Source of the DNA: Streptomyces hyaluromycini
Lineage (GTDB): Bacteria > Actinomycetota > Actinomycetes > Streptomycetales > Streptomycetaceae
Direction: 5' to 3'
Assembly (NCBI RefSeq): GCF_002217755.1
Contig: NZ_BCFL01000018.1
Location: 186,001 to 250,000, forward strand
DNA: 64,000 bases
Shown here: piece by piece, positions 33,413 to 41,679 of the stretch
Layout of the letters: the number at the start of each line of letters is the position of its first letter
How positions within the stretch are numbered: position 1 is the stretch's first letter
Position numbers and translations under genes: made by a program
The notes under the pieces: model-generated
What the model saw: the letters and a program-made list of their open reading frames with translations, nothing else
Databases searched by the model: none
Told to the model about the DNA's origin: nothing

Positions 33413-33826
33413 GTGATCCAGCGCGTCACCGCCCCGGCTCTCTTTCCGCCGCCCGGCTACTCCCACGTCTCCGTCGTCGAGGCCGGTACGAAGCTCGCGT
33501 TCCTCGCCGGTTCCGTTCCGCTGGACGACGAGGGGAGGCTCGTCGGGGAGGGGGATCCGCCGCGGCAGGCCGAGCGGGTGATCGCGAACCTGCGGGAGCA
33601 GCTCCGCTCGGTCGGCAGCGACCTGGAGCATGTGCTGACGACCGATGTGTACGTCGTGAGCAGTGAGCCCGCGGTGCTGTCCAGCGTCTGGGAGGTCGTC
33701 GAGGCCTCCGGGCTCAGTGCCGGGCCGCACTCGTCGACGCTGGTAGGGGTCGCCTGTCTGGGGTACACCGGGCAGCTGGTGGAGATCACGGCCACCGCCG
33801 TCGTACCGGAGGGGACGCAGGGATGA
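33413..33826 (+). CDS. RidA (YjgF/YER057c/UK114) family protein
   Basis: A 137-residue protein of the RidA superfamily. Recognisable parts are the N-terminal PGYSHVSVVEAGTKLAFLAGSVPLD, QAERVIANLREQL, and the C-terminal PHSSTLVGVACLGYTGQLVEITATAVV. The canonical active-site Arg that defines true RidA enamine deaminases (usually in SRV) appears replaced in this copy (HSSTLVGVACL), so it may belong to one of the Rid1-7 subgroups. The GTG has CAGGAG upstream. It overlaps the next gene by 4 bases. Confidence 0.85.
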   Translation: MIQRVTAPALFPPPGYSHVSVVEAGTKLAFLAGSVPLDDEGRLVGEGDPPRQAERVIANLREQLRSVGSDLEHVLTTDVYVVSSEPAVLSSVWEVVEASGLSAGPHSSTLVGVACLGYTGQLVEITATAVVPEGTQG

Positions 33827-34275
33827 ACGCCGAGGTCGCACTGCGCCGCGCCGGCGGACCGGACGCCGCCGGGGTCGCCGATGTCTACCTGCGGTCGTAC
33901 AGCACCGCCCTGCCCACCGTCGTCCGGCCGCGCTCGGACGACGAGGTGCGCGCGTACATCCGGGACGTCGTGGTGCCGGAGCGGGAGACGTGGCTGGCGG
34001 AGGCCGGTGGCCGGGTCGTCGGGATGATGGTCCTCGCGGGGGATCTGCTGTCGCAGCTGTATCTGGCCCCCGAGTGGCGGGGCCGCGGCATCGGTGACCG
34101 GTTCGTCGCGCTGGCCAAGGAGCGCTCCCCGCAGGGGCTCACGCTCTGGACCTTCCAGGTCAACAAGCCCGCCCACCGCTTCTACGAGCGGCACGGCTTC
34201 GTCGCCGTCGAGTACACGGACGGCAGCGGGAACGAGGAGCGGGAGCCGGATGTGCGGTACGTGTGGACGCCCTGA
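33823..34275 (+). CDS. GNAT family N-acetyltransferase
   Basis: A 150-residue protein with the Gcn5-type acetyl-CoA site LYLAPEWRGRGIGDRFVALAK (Q/RxxGxG/A) and the closing VNKPAHRFYERHGFVAVEYT. The ATG overlaps the RidA stop (ATGA), so both are made together. The acceptor is unknown. The C-terminal tail (GNEEREPDVRYVWTP) is typical of small-molecule or drug acetyltransferases. Confidence 0.92.
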   Translation: MNAEVALRRAGGPDAAGVADVYLRSYSTALPTVVRPRSDDEVRAYIRDVVVPERETWLAEAGGRVVGMMVLAGDLLSQLYLAPEWRGRGIGDRFVALAKERSPQGLTLWTFQVNKPAHRFYERHGFVAVEYTDGSGNEEREPDVRYVWTP

Positions 34276-34293
34276 CCCGGACCTTCCCGCTAC

Positions 34294-34314
34294 GGCGGCC
34301 CCACTACGGCCGCC
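34294..34314. terminator. Bidirectional hairpin between the GNAT and racemase genes
   Basis: GGCGGCC-CCACTAC-GGCCGCC lies in the 42-bp gap of a convergent pair. Confidence 0.55.
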
Positions 34315-34317
34315 TCG

Positions 34318-35046
34318 CTACGGCCGCCCGGGTGCGGCCCCCCACACCCGTCGCTTCGCCAGCGGCTTCCGGTAGCTCCCCGCCCGGCTGGTCGTGAGTC
34401 CCAGCGTCACCAGCGACTCGGCCAGCTTCACCGCCGCGCCGACGCCGTCGACCACCGGAACCCCGAGCTTCTCCCCCACCACGCGCTGCAGCCCCGTCAT
34501 CCCGGCACAGCCGAGGACCAGGACCTCGGCGCCGGCGTCCCGGACCCGCTCGGCCGCCGCGAGGAACGCGGCCTCCGTGCGCCCGGGGTCAGCGGCGAGG
34601 TCGAGGACGCCGAGTCCGGTGCCGGCGACGGCGACGCAGTTGCGGGCCACCCCGGCGGTCTCCAGGCTGTCCTCGATCTGCCCGCGCGACCGGTCCAGGG
34701 TGGTGACGACGCCGTACCGGCGGCCCAGCAGACAGGCCAGGTGGGCCGCGGCCTCGGTGATGTCGACGACGGGTACGTCCACCAGCTCCCGTACGCCCTC
34801 GCGCCCGTGCTCGCCGAAGCCGGCCAGGACCACCGCGTCGTACGGCGGACCGCCGTACGTCCGCAGCGCGTCCAGGACCGCGGCCGCCGACAGGTAGCTG
34901 TCGAGCCAGCCCTCCGCCGACTCGGGTCCCCAGGCCGGGGTCAGCCCGGTCACGGCGGTGCCCGGGCCTGCGGCGGCCCGGGCACCTCGTACGATCTCCG
35001 CGGTCATCTCCTGCGTGGTGTTGCAGTTGGTGACGACGATCCGCAC
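34318..35046 (-). CDS. Asp/Glu/hydantoin racemase family protein
   Basis: A 242-residue protein of the aspartate/hydantoin racemase fold. The N-terminal TNCNTTQEMTAEIV and the C-terminal LVLGCAGMTGLQ (Cys180) are conserved. The first catalytic Cys, normally in an ACFGD-like motif, is replaced by Gly76 (VLAGFGEHG). This makes a two-base racemase mechanism doubtful. A one-base decarboxylase/maleate isomerase-type or another activity is possible. It is 5 bp downstream of the NCS1 permease on the same strand, so the pair probably processes an imported hydantoin, allantoin or related compound. Confidence 0.88.
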   Translation of the reverse strand: MRIVVTNCNTTQEMTAEIVRGARAAAGPGTAVTGLTPAWGPESAEGWLDSYLSAAAVLDALRTYGGPPYDAVVLAGFGEHGREGVRELVDVPVVDITEAAAHLACLLGRRYGVVTTLDRSRGQIEDSLETAGVARNCVAVAGTGLGVLDLAADPGRTEAAFLAAAERVRDAGAEVLVLGCAGMTGLQRVVGEKLGVPVVDGVGAAVKLAESLVTLGLTTSRAGSYRKPLAKRRVWGAAPGRP

Positions 35047-35051
35047 GTCCT

Positions 35052-36533
35052 TCAGACCTCCTCGGCCACGGTGACGGGGGCGGGGGCGGGGGCCGGGGCG
35101 CGGTCACCGCGGCACAGCGTCAGGTAGAGGCCCGCGGCCAGCGCCGTGCCGATGAACCAGGAGTACGGCGCCACGTCGCTGAACGTCTTCACCAGCGCGA
35201 GCACGGCCGCGACCGCCGCCGAGGGCAGGAACGCCCACAGGGCCTTGGGGTTGACGCCCTTGCGGTAGTGGTACGGGGAGCCGGGAGTCGCGTCGAAGAG
35301 TTCCCGGACGTCCACCCGGCCGCGCTTGACCCAGTAGTAGTCGACCATGATCACGCCGAACAGCGGGCCCAGGAAGGCACCGAGACCGCCGAGGAAGTAG
35401 TTGACGACGGTGGGGTTGGAGAAGAGGTTCCAGGGGGTGACGACCAGGGCCGCGACGGTGCTGATCATGCCGCCGACCCTGAAGCTGATCTTCTGCGGCC
35501 AGACGTTGGCCAGGTCGTACGCCGGCGAGACGAAGTTGGCGACGATGTTGACGCCCATCGTGGCGACCGCGAAGGTCAGCGCCGCCACGACCAGGACCCA
35601 GGTGTTGCCGACCTTGGCGACCAGTTCGGCCGGGTCGGTGATGGCCTCGCCGAAGACCTCCAGGGAGCCGGCCGTGACGATCACGGAGACGACCACGAAG
35701 GCCGTGGAGTTGATCGGCAGGCCCCAGAAGTTGCCGCGGCGGACGGTGCGGTAGTCCGGGGCGAAGCGCGAGAAGTCGCAGAAGTTGAGCATCAGGGTGC
35801 CGTAGGTGGCCAGGATCAGGCCGATCGCGCCGAACCACTGCCGCCACTGCTCGCCGGTGGAGACCGGGTGCGGGGTGGAGGTGAGCGAGATGGTCCAGTG
35901 GGCCTTGGCCAGGATCCAGACCGCGAGGGCGATCATGACCAGCCAGATCGCCGGGCCGCAGAAGTCCTGGAACCTGCGGATCGTCTCCATGCCCCGGCTG
36001 ATGATCGCCGCCTGGATCAGCCAGAGCGAGACGAAGGAGATCCAGCCGAGCGTGTCCAGGCCCAGGAAGGAGCTCTCCGTCAGGGACTTCAGGCCCGGCC
36101 AGGCCGCCAGCAGCATCACGTTGACGGCGACGGACGCCAGATAGGTCTGGATGCCGTACCACATGATGGCGATCACGGCCCTGATCAGCGCCGGGATGTT
36201 GGCGCCCCAGACGCCGAAGCTGATCCGGCTCACCACTGGGAACGGCACGCCGTGGCGCTGGCCGATCCTCCCCATCCAGTTCATGCCGACGTAGATGAGC
36301 ACGAAGCCGACGAGGAGGGAGGTGAAGACCTGCCAGACGTTCATGCCGAGGACCAGCAGGCCGGCGGCGAAGGTGTAGTTGCCGAGGTTGTGGACGTCGG
36401 ACATCCACATGGCGAAGAGGTCGAAGACCTTCCAGTTCCGCTGCTCGGCGGGGGCGAGGTCTTCGTTGGTGAGCCGGGGGTCGGGGGCGAACGCGGGTGC
36501 GCCGGTGGCTTCGGCGCGGTCGGCGAGGGACAC
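35052..36533 (-). CDS. NCS1 family nucleobase/hydantoin permease
   Basis: A 493-residue protein with twelve transmembrane helices. NCS1 signatures are LTNEDLAPAEQRNWKVFDLFAMWMSDVHNLG at the start, HGVPFPVVSRISFGVWGANIPAL, and NFCDFSRFAPDYRTVRRGNFWGLP. The closing MVDYYWVKRGRVDVRELFD is also conserved. The family uses Na+ or H+ to import hydantoins, allantoin, uracil or cytosine. The GTG has GGAGG 4 bases upstream. It forms an operon with the racemase-like gene and is divergent from a GntR regulator across a perfect operator-like palindrome. Confidence 0.95.
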   Translation of the reverse strand: MSLADRAEATGAPAFAPDPRLTNEDLAPAEQRNWKVFDLFAMWMSDVHNLGNYTFAAGLLVLGMNVWQVFTSLLVGFVLIYVGMNWMGRIGQRHGVPFPVVSRISFGVWGANIPALIRAVIAIMWYGIQTYLASVAVNVMLLAAWPGLKSLTESSFLGLDTLGWISFVSLWLIQAAIISRGMETIRRFQDFCGPAIWLVMIALAVWILAKAHWTISLTSTPHPVSTGEQWRQWFGAIGLILATYGTLMLNFCDFSRFAPDYRTVRRGNFWGLPINSTAFVVVSVIVTAGSLEVFGEAITDPAELVAKVGNTWVLVVAALTFAVATMGVNIVANFVSPAYDLANVWPQKISFRVGGMISTVAALVVTPWNLFSNPTVVNYFLGGLGAFLGPLFGVIMVDYYWVKRGRVDVRELFDATPGSPYHYRKGVNPKALWAFLPSAAVAAVLALVKTFSDVAPYSWFIGTALAAGLYLTLCRGDRAPAPAPAPVTVAEEV

Positions 36534-36608
36534 GGGGCCTCCAGGGACTACGGGGCGGGGAGGGAGGAGGACGGCTGCCGGGTGCGGTGAGCGTCAGGTA
36601 CGCCAACT

Positions 36609-36622
36609 TTTGGTATACCAAA
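36609..36622. promoter_or_regulatory. GntR/FadR-type operator
   Basis: The perfect palindrome TTTGGTATACCAAA lies between the permease start (36533) and the GntR regulator start (36714). FadR-subfamily regulators bind TGGT-N-ACCA palindromes of exactly this kind. Confidence 0.75.
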
Positions 36623-36713
36623 CTGCTGTCATGGTGCTCCCGTCAAGCGTTCCGACCGATGTCGGTCCCGTTACGGCTCCGTAAAAGCCCCCCGGGTCGG
36701 CGAAAATGACCTC

Positions 36714-37382
36714 ATGGGCTCCCCCACCACGAAGATCGAACCCCTGGGCGCGGTGCGCGAGCGCGTCCTCGCGACCCTGCGGCAGGACATCATCGCGGGG
36801 CGCCTCGGCCCTGGTGACCGGCTGGTGGAACGGGAGCTCGCCGAGCGGTTCGGGGTCTCCCGGGTACCGGTCCGGGAGGCGATCCGGGCCCTGGTCGCCG
36901 AGGGCTTCGTCCTCTTCGAGTCGGCCCGCCGTACGGTCGTCCGCCGGCTGACCCCGACCGACGTCAAGGAACTCTTCGAGCTGCGCGAGGCGTTGGAGGT
37001 GTACGCGGCCGGGCTGGCGGCGGCGCGGGCGACCCCGGAGGCGCTGGCCGAGCTGCGGGAGCTGCTCGACCGGGCGGCCACGGCGACCGAGGCGGGCGAC
37101 GCCGAGACCATCACCGACATCAACACCCGTTTCCACGACCGGATCCTGGCCCTGGCCGGCAACAGCCTGCTCATCTCGGTCATGGAACCGGTCGACGGCC
37201 GGCTGCGCTGGCTCACCCGGAGGAACGAGGAGTGGCCCCAGCTCCTCACCGAGCACCGCGAGTTGTACGACGCGATCGCCTCCGGCGACCCGGACCGCGC
37301 CCGCGCCCGCGCACTCGGCCACGTCCAGGCCAACTACCGGTCGACGGTACGGCACCTGTTCGGCGAGGACACCGGCGCCTAA
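36714..37382 (+). CDS. GntR family regulator, FadR/FCD subgroup
   Basis: A 222-residue protein. The winged helix-turn-helix is at residues 10-75 (VRERVLATLRQDIIAGRLGPGDRL, ELAERFGVSRVPVREAIRALVAEG). The all-helical FCD ligand domain has the metal-binding residues D/N-x3-H in NTRFHDRIL, then the His of EHRELYDAI and the final His in ALGHVQANY. It is divergent from the permease operon with a matching palindrome between, so it very likely represses that operon and its own gene until the substrate or a breakdown product appears. Confidence 0.94.
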   Translation: MGSPTTKIEPLGAVRERVLATLRQDIIAGRLGPGDRLVERELAERFGVSRVPVREAIRALVAEGFVLFESARRTVVRRLTPTDVKELFELREALEVYAAGLAAARATPEALAELRELLDRAATATEAGDAETITDINTRFHDRILALAGNSLLISVMEPVDGRLRWLTRRNEEWPQLLTEHRELYDAIASGDPDRARARALGHVQANYRSTVRHLFGEDTGA

Positions 37383-37445
37383 GCGCTCCGCTGGAAGTGC
37401 CGCGATGTGCCGACTGCCGTCTGCCGACTGCCGACTGCGGCGCCG

Positions 37446-37516
37446 TCGTGGCTGGTCGCGCAGTTCCTCCCCCAGCCTTCGGCCGGGGGTACGCCCAGCG
37501 CCCCTTCGGGGGCGCT
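37446..37516. repeat. Dispersed Streptomyces intergenic repeat, copy 1
   Basis: GGCTGGTCGCGCAGTTCCTC, then CCCCAGCCTTCGGCCGGGGG, and a perfect UUCG-loop hairpin AGCGCCCC-TTCG-GGGGCGCT (37497-37516). About 60 bases are nearly identical to the copy at 40034. A short TGCCGACTGCC tandem precedes it. The 283-bp gap has no gene. Confidence 0.8.
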
Positions 37517-37665
37517 GCCGAACCGCAGCGGACTTCGCCGGGCCCGCTTGGCTGCCCGACCCGGCTCTCCACAGGAACACCGGTTCGCACAGGAAGCTCC
37601 TAGAGTTCTCCTCGCCGGTGAAGATCGAAACGGTTCCGGACGGACCCGACGGGGAGGGTATGACC

Positions 37666-39138
37666 ATGGTGAGCAGACGAGGGCTGTTGGGCGGAGCCGC
37701 GCTGGTGGGGATGGGCGCGGTGGCCGGCATGGCGGTGGGTGCGGGGACCGCCGCCGCCGACGAGCCGCTGGACACGCCGTTCACCCCGGTCGCCGCGCCG
37801 CATCTGGCCGAGGCCGAGCAGCTGGTGCGGTACCAGCGGCTGCTGGCGGCCGGATATCTGCCGACGGGCCTGGCCGGGCACTGGCCGCTGGACGGCTCCG
37901 GCGCCGACCGCTCCGGCCTCGAACACCCGGTCGCCCCGGGCTCCGGCACGAGCTGGACCAGTCTGCGCGCGGGCGGCGAACTGAGCTTCGACGGCACCTC
38001 CGGCGCCTACGCCGCCACCGCATCCGTCCTGGACACCACCGCCCCGTTCACGGTCACGGCCTGGGTCCGGCTGGCCGACGACGCCGTGCTCACGAACATG
38101 TACACGGCCGTGAGCCAGGACGGCGGCAGCGCCAGCCGCTTCCTGCTCCAGTACGACGACGCGGCCGGGACCTGGGCGTTCAAGGTGCGCAGCGAGGACC
38201 AGAGCACCAAGGTCTCGGCGCTCGCCGCCGCCCCGGTGACGAAGACGGGAGTCTGGACCCACCTGGCAGGCGTCTGGGACGGCACCCGCGTCCAGCTCTA
38301 TGTGAACGGCGTCCTGGAAGGCAGCGCCGACAACACCCTGTCCTGGGCCGCGCCCCAGGGCTTCAGCATCGGCCGGGCCCGCTGGGACGGCGGTTACGTG
38401 AACCGCTTCAAGGGCACGATCGACGACGTCCGCGCCTACGGCCGTGCCCTCGACGCCGATGAGATCGCCCTGGTCAGCGGGCGGACGGCACGCGCCAACA
38501 ACGTCTATCTGACGGACACGTCGGCGACCGTGACCTGGGGCCGCCCGGACGACCTCGCCGGCTGGGTGGCCCGGGCCCGCTGCTCGTCCTTCGTCACGGC
38601 GCTGCTCAAGCACACCTACGGCTGGGCCACCGACGCCTACTTCGTCCAGTACTTCCAGGAGAAGGGCCCGGAGGCCGCCGACTACTGCTCGGCGTTCCGG
38701 AACGGCACCGCCGGCCCGCGCTTCCGCCGCATCCGCAAGGTCACCGAGCTGCTGCCGGGCGATCTGATCGCCGTCGACTACAACGGGCAGGACGCGGAGA
38801 ACACCGGGCACATCGTCATGGTCCGCGAGGTCAAGGGCGTCTTCAGCGGGGTCGCCGACTTCACCGGCGAGACCCAGTACGCCGTCGAGATCGTCGACTG
38901 CACCTCCGACCCGCACGGTGTCTACGGCCTCAGCAACTACCCCCGATACCCGGACACCCGCATGGTCGGCAACGTGGACGGCGAGAGCTTCCAGGGCGTC
39001 GGCATCGGCCACATGATGTTCTACGCCTCCGACACCACCGGCGAGTTCTCCCGGTACCGCTGGAGCGTCAACTCCTCGGTCTCCACCGGCACCCACACGG
39101 TGGACGACCGCCCGGTGGCGGCGGCCCGGATCGTCTGA
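37666..39138 (+). CDS. Tat-exported LamG-domain protein with a NlpC/P60-like cysteine-peptidase domain
   Basis: A 490-residue protein. It starts MVSRRGLLGGAALVGMGAVA, a twin-arginine signal with cleavage near residue 31. Residues about 65-275 form a LamG/concanavalin-like sandwich (GHWPLDGSGADRSG, PFTVTAWVRLADDA, GTIDDVRAYGRALDADEI). The C-terminal part looks like a papain-like amidase: Cys306 in RARCSSFVTALLKH and His382 in GHIVMVREV, after LLPGDLIAVDYNG. It may bind and cut a cell-surface polymer. ATG 37666 has GGGGAGG 8 bases away; ATG 37660 is too close to the site. Confidence 0.82.
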   Translation: MVSRRGLLGGAALVGMGAVAGMAVGAGTAAADEPLDTPFTPVAAPHLAEAEQLVRYQRLLAAGYLPTGLAGHWPLDGSGADRSGLEHPVAPGSGTSWTSLRAGGELSFDGTSGAYAATASVLDTTAPFTVTAWVRLADDAVLTNMYTAVSQDGGSASRFLLQYDDAAGTWAFKVRSEDQSTKVSALAAAPVTKTGVWTHLAGVWDGTRVQLYVNGVLEGSADNTLSWAAPQGFSIGRARWDGGYVNRFKGTIDDVRAYGRALDADEIALVSGRTARANNVYLTDTSATVTWGRPDDLAGWVARARCSSFVTALLKHTYGWATDAYFVQYFQEKGPEAADYCSAFRNGTAGPRFRRIRKVTELLPGDLIAVDYNGQDAENTGHIVMVREVKGVFSGVADFTGETQYAVEIVDCTSDPHGVYGLSNYPRYPDTRMVGNVDGESFQGVGIGHMMFYASDTTGEFSRYRWSVNSSVSTGTHTVDDRPVAAARIV

Positions 39139-39160
39139 GCCCCGCCGCTCACGCCGGCCC

Positions 39161-39862
39161 TCACCCCAGTCCGGCCGCCTCCGCCGCCGTCCGCAGCACG
39201 TCGCGGAGCATCTCGGGGGTGAGGCGACCGGTGAAGGTGTTCCGCTGGCTGACGTGGAAGCAGCCGAAGAGGTCCAGGCCGCCGAGGCCGACCCGGGTGC
39301 CGTGGGCGAAGGCCGGGCGGGGCCGGGGCACGGTCCAGCCCGCCGTCGCGAAGGCCAGCAGCGCGGCCTGCCAGCCGAAGGCGCCGAGCACGACGGCTGC
39401 GCGCAGCGTCGGGCGCAACAGCGTCAGCTCCTCCACCAGCCAGTGGCGGCAGGTGTCGCGCTCCTCGGGGGTCGGCTTGTTGGCGGGCGGGGCGCAGTGC
39501 ACGGGCGCGGTGACGCGCACGCCGTACAGCTCCAGGCCGTCGTCGGCGCTCACCGACGTCGGCTGCGAGGCGAGCCCGACGTCGTACAGCGCCTGGTACA
39601 GCACGTCACCGGAACGGTCACCGGTGAACATCCGGCCGGTGCGGTTGCCACCGTGCGCGGCCGGGGCGAGGCCGATGATCAACAGCCGGGCGTCGGCCGA
39701 CCCGAAGCCGGGAACGGGCCGGCCCCAGTACGTCCAGTCTGCGAACGCGGCGCGCTTGGTACGTGCCACGTCCTCCCGCCACGCGACGAGGCGGGGACAG
39801 GCACGGCAGCCGCTGACGCGCTGGTCGAGGTCAGCGAGCCGGGTGCGCGGGGTGCGGTTCAC
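39161..39862 (-). CDS. Uracil-DNA glycosylase, family 5 (UDGb)
   Basis: A 233-residue protein. Motif A is IGLAPAAHGGNRTGRMFTGD, with the family-5 Ala-His instead of the catalytic Asp of other uracil glycosylases. The closing motif is CFHVSQRNTFTGRLT. Cysteines in CRACPRLVAW and later HCAPP and DTCRHW are the four ligands of the 4Fe-4S cluster. The enzyme removes uracil, hypoxanthine and other deaminated bases from DNA in base excision repair. The GTG at 39862 has no ribosome site but a TACCGT box 6 bases before it, so it too may be leaderless. Confidence 0.93.
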   Translation of the reverse strand: MNRTPRTRLADLDQRVSGCRACPRLVAWREDVARTKRAAFADWTYWGRPVPGFGSADARLLIIGLAPAAHGGNRTGRMFTGDRSGDVLYQALYDVGLASQPTSVSADDGLELYGVRVTAPVHCAPPANKPTPEERDTCRHWLVEELTLLRPTLRAAVVLGAFGWQAALLAFATAGWTVPRPRPAFAHGTRVGLGGLDLFGCFHVSQRNTFTGRLTPEMLRDVLRTAAEAAGLG

Positions 39863-40033
39863 GTTTCAACGGTAGGGCCGGTCGACCGGGTGGAGGCGGA
39901 AAAAGGGGGCCGGGGGACGAGGGCGAGGTTTACCGGAGCGGCTCGGTCTGGGTGTCGGGGGTGTGCGGGAGCACCGTGCCGGGCTGTGCGGGGTGGCGAC
40001 GCTTGTCTGTGCGGGGTGGCGACCGCGGGTTGT

Positions 40034-40105
40034 CTGTGGCTGATCGCGCAGTTCCTCCCCCAGCCTTCGGCCGGGGGTACCCCCAGCGCTCCTTTGGGGC
40101 GCGAT
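40034..40105. repeat. Dispersed Streptomyces intergenic repeat, copy 2
   Basis: GGCTGATCGCGCAGTTCCTC, CCCCAGCCTTCGGCCGGGGG and AGCGCTCCTTTGGGGCGC closely match the copy at 37446. The 300-bp gap between the UDGb gene and the S4 gene contains this repeat and no gene that I can support. Confidence 0.8.
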
Positions 40106-40162
40106 GGCGGGGGCCGGCAAAACGGTTCCGCCGGGGTCGGCTCGGGGGGCTAAGGTCGGGGC

Positions 40163-40783
40163 ATGGCTTCTGAGGATGCGGTCGACGGCAGGGAGCTCGC
40201 GAGCGGAGGGACCGGGGCACCCGCCTCAGCCGGGCCTGACGAAGGAGCCGAGGCCCCCGCCACTCCGGCTCCCGACCCCGCCGCGATCGCCGCGGCCGTC
40301 GCAGCCGCCGAGGCCGCGGGGCCGGCTCCCGGGGAGAACGTTCGGATCGACAGCTGGATCTGGGCCGTCCGCCTGATCAAGACCCGCTCCATGGGGGCCA
40401 CCGCCTGCAAGGGCGGGCATGTCCAGGTGAACGGCGAGCGCGTCAAGCCCTCCCACTCCGTGCGCGTCGGCGATGAGGTGCGGCTGCGCAACGAGGGGCG
40501 GGAGCGGGTCGTCGTCGTGAAACGGCTGATCCGCAAGCGGGTCGGCGCCCCGGTGGCCGCCGTGTGCTACATCGACAACTCCCCGCCGCCCCCGCCCCGC
40601 GAGGCCTTCTCCCCCATCGGCATCCGCGACCGCGGCACCGGCCGCCCCACCAAGCGCGACCGCCGCGAACTGGAACGACTGCGCGGCCTCGGCGGGATGG
40701 GTGGAACCGGCACGGGTGGGGCAGGCGCGGGTGGGATGGGCTCGACAGGCCGGGCGAGTGGAGGACACCCCGGCGGACGGTGA
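40163..40783 (+). CDS. S4-domain RNA-binding protein (Hsp15-like)
   Basis: A 206-residue protein. After an Ala/Pro-rich N-terminal tail of about 58 residues comes an S4 domain: VRIDSWIWAVRLIKTRSMGATACKGGHVQVNGERVKPSHSVRVGDEVRL. This matches HslR/Hsp15, which rescues stalled 50S subunits. The C-terminus is basic (RPTKRDRRELERL) and ends in a Gly-rich tail (GGMGGTGTGGAGAGGMG). Both tails are probably disordered. It has little ribosome-binding sequence before the ATG. Confidence 0.88.
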   Translation: MASEDAVDGRELASGGTGAPASAGPDEGAEAPATPAPDPAAIAAAVAAAEAAGPAPGENVRIDSWIWAVRLIKTRSMGATACKGGHVQVNGERVKPSHSVRVGDEVRLRNEGRERVVVVKRLIRKRVGAPVAAVCYIDNSPPPPPREAFSPIGIRDRGTGRPTKRDRRELERLRGLGGMGGTGTGGAGAGGMGSTGRASGGHPGGR

Positions 40784-40871
40784 TCAAGGTGATCAACCGG
40801 GGCGGCCCCACAGGGCTCGGCTCGCCCAGGCCAGGTGACCCGGCTCCTCCCCGCTCGGCGGCTCCCCCGCG

Positions 40872-41564
40872 CTAAGCCGTCGGCACCGCCCTCACCCACG
40901 TCCCGTCCTCGGTCAGATACTCGGCCACCTCCAGTCCCGCCTCCGCGAGCGCCTGCTCGAACTGTTCCTCGGTGAGCGGCCGGGCCAGGAAGGTCTGGGT
41001 CCAGGTCGCGTCCGGGAACTCGTACTCCGCGTGCACCGAGTCCACCCCGTCCCCGACCGGCTCGGCCGACACGATCCGGACGGTGTAGCCGCTGGGGTCG
41101 GTCCGCTCCCGCGGGACCCTCGTGTGGTAATCCGCGCCCTCCCGCTGGATGAGCACGCAGCCGCCGTCCGCCACGTGCGCCACGCAGGTGCGCAGCATGC
41201 CCCGGCGCACCTCCGGATCCCCGGTGTGCACCAGGAACGACGCGAGCATGACCACGTCGAACTTCTCGCCCAGGTCGAGCCCTTCGATGGTGCCGCGTAT
41301 GGTGCGCGCCCCGCGTACACGCTCCAGCATCTCCGCCGACTCGTCCACCGCCGTGACCGTGAACCCGCGCTCCAGGAGCGGGTGCGTCATGCGCCCCACG
41401 CCGCAGCCCAGCTCCAGGATGCGGGCGCCGGCCGGGATCGCCGCCTCGATGATGTCCGGCTCTTCCCCGACGGCCAGGCGCGAGTAGAGCTCGACCGCGC
41501 AGCCGTCCGGGGTGATCGCTCCGGGTCCTGTTCCCTCGTACCCCTCACGCATTTCGATCGTCAT
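40872..41564 (-). CDS. Class I SAM-dependent methyltransferase
   Basis: A 230-residue protein with the SAM motif ILELGCGVGRMTHPLLERGF (residues about 50-69), the ribose-binding acid in VTAVDESAEML, and FDVVMLASFLVHTGD. The C-terminal part has beta strands (VHAEYEFPDATWTQTFLARPL) that may bind the acceptor. Substrate unknown. ATG 41564 gives a start close to the conserved region, and the longer frame adds a Gly-rich stretch. Confidence 0.88.
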   Translation of the reverse strand: MTIEMREGYEGTGPGAITPDGCAVELYSRLAVGEEPDIIEAAIPAGARILELGCGVGRMTHPLLERGFTVTAVDESAEMLERVRGARTIRGTIEGLDLGEKFDVVMLASFLVHTGDPEVRRGMLRTCVAHVADGGCVLIQREGADYHTRVPRERTDPSGYTVRIVSAEPVGDGVDSVHAEYEFPDATWTQTFLARPLTEEQFEQALAEAGLEVAEYLTEDGTWVRAVPTA

Positions 41565-41679
41565 GCCCGAACAACGGCCCGTCTCCGCACCGCCGTTCCC
41601 GGACCCCAATGGTTCACTCGTTCGAGTAGTTCGAACGTCCGGTGGGAACTTTTCCGCAGCGGGGCTCGGTCGACGGCCG

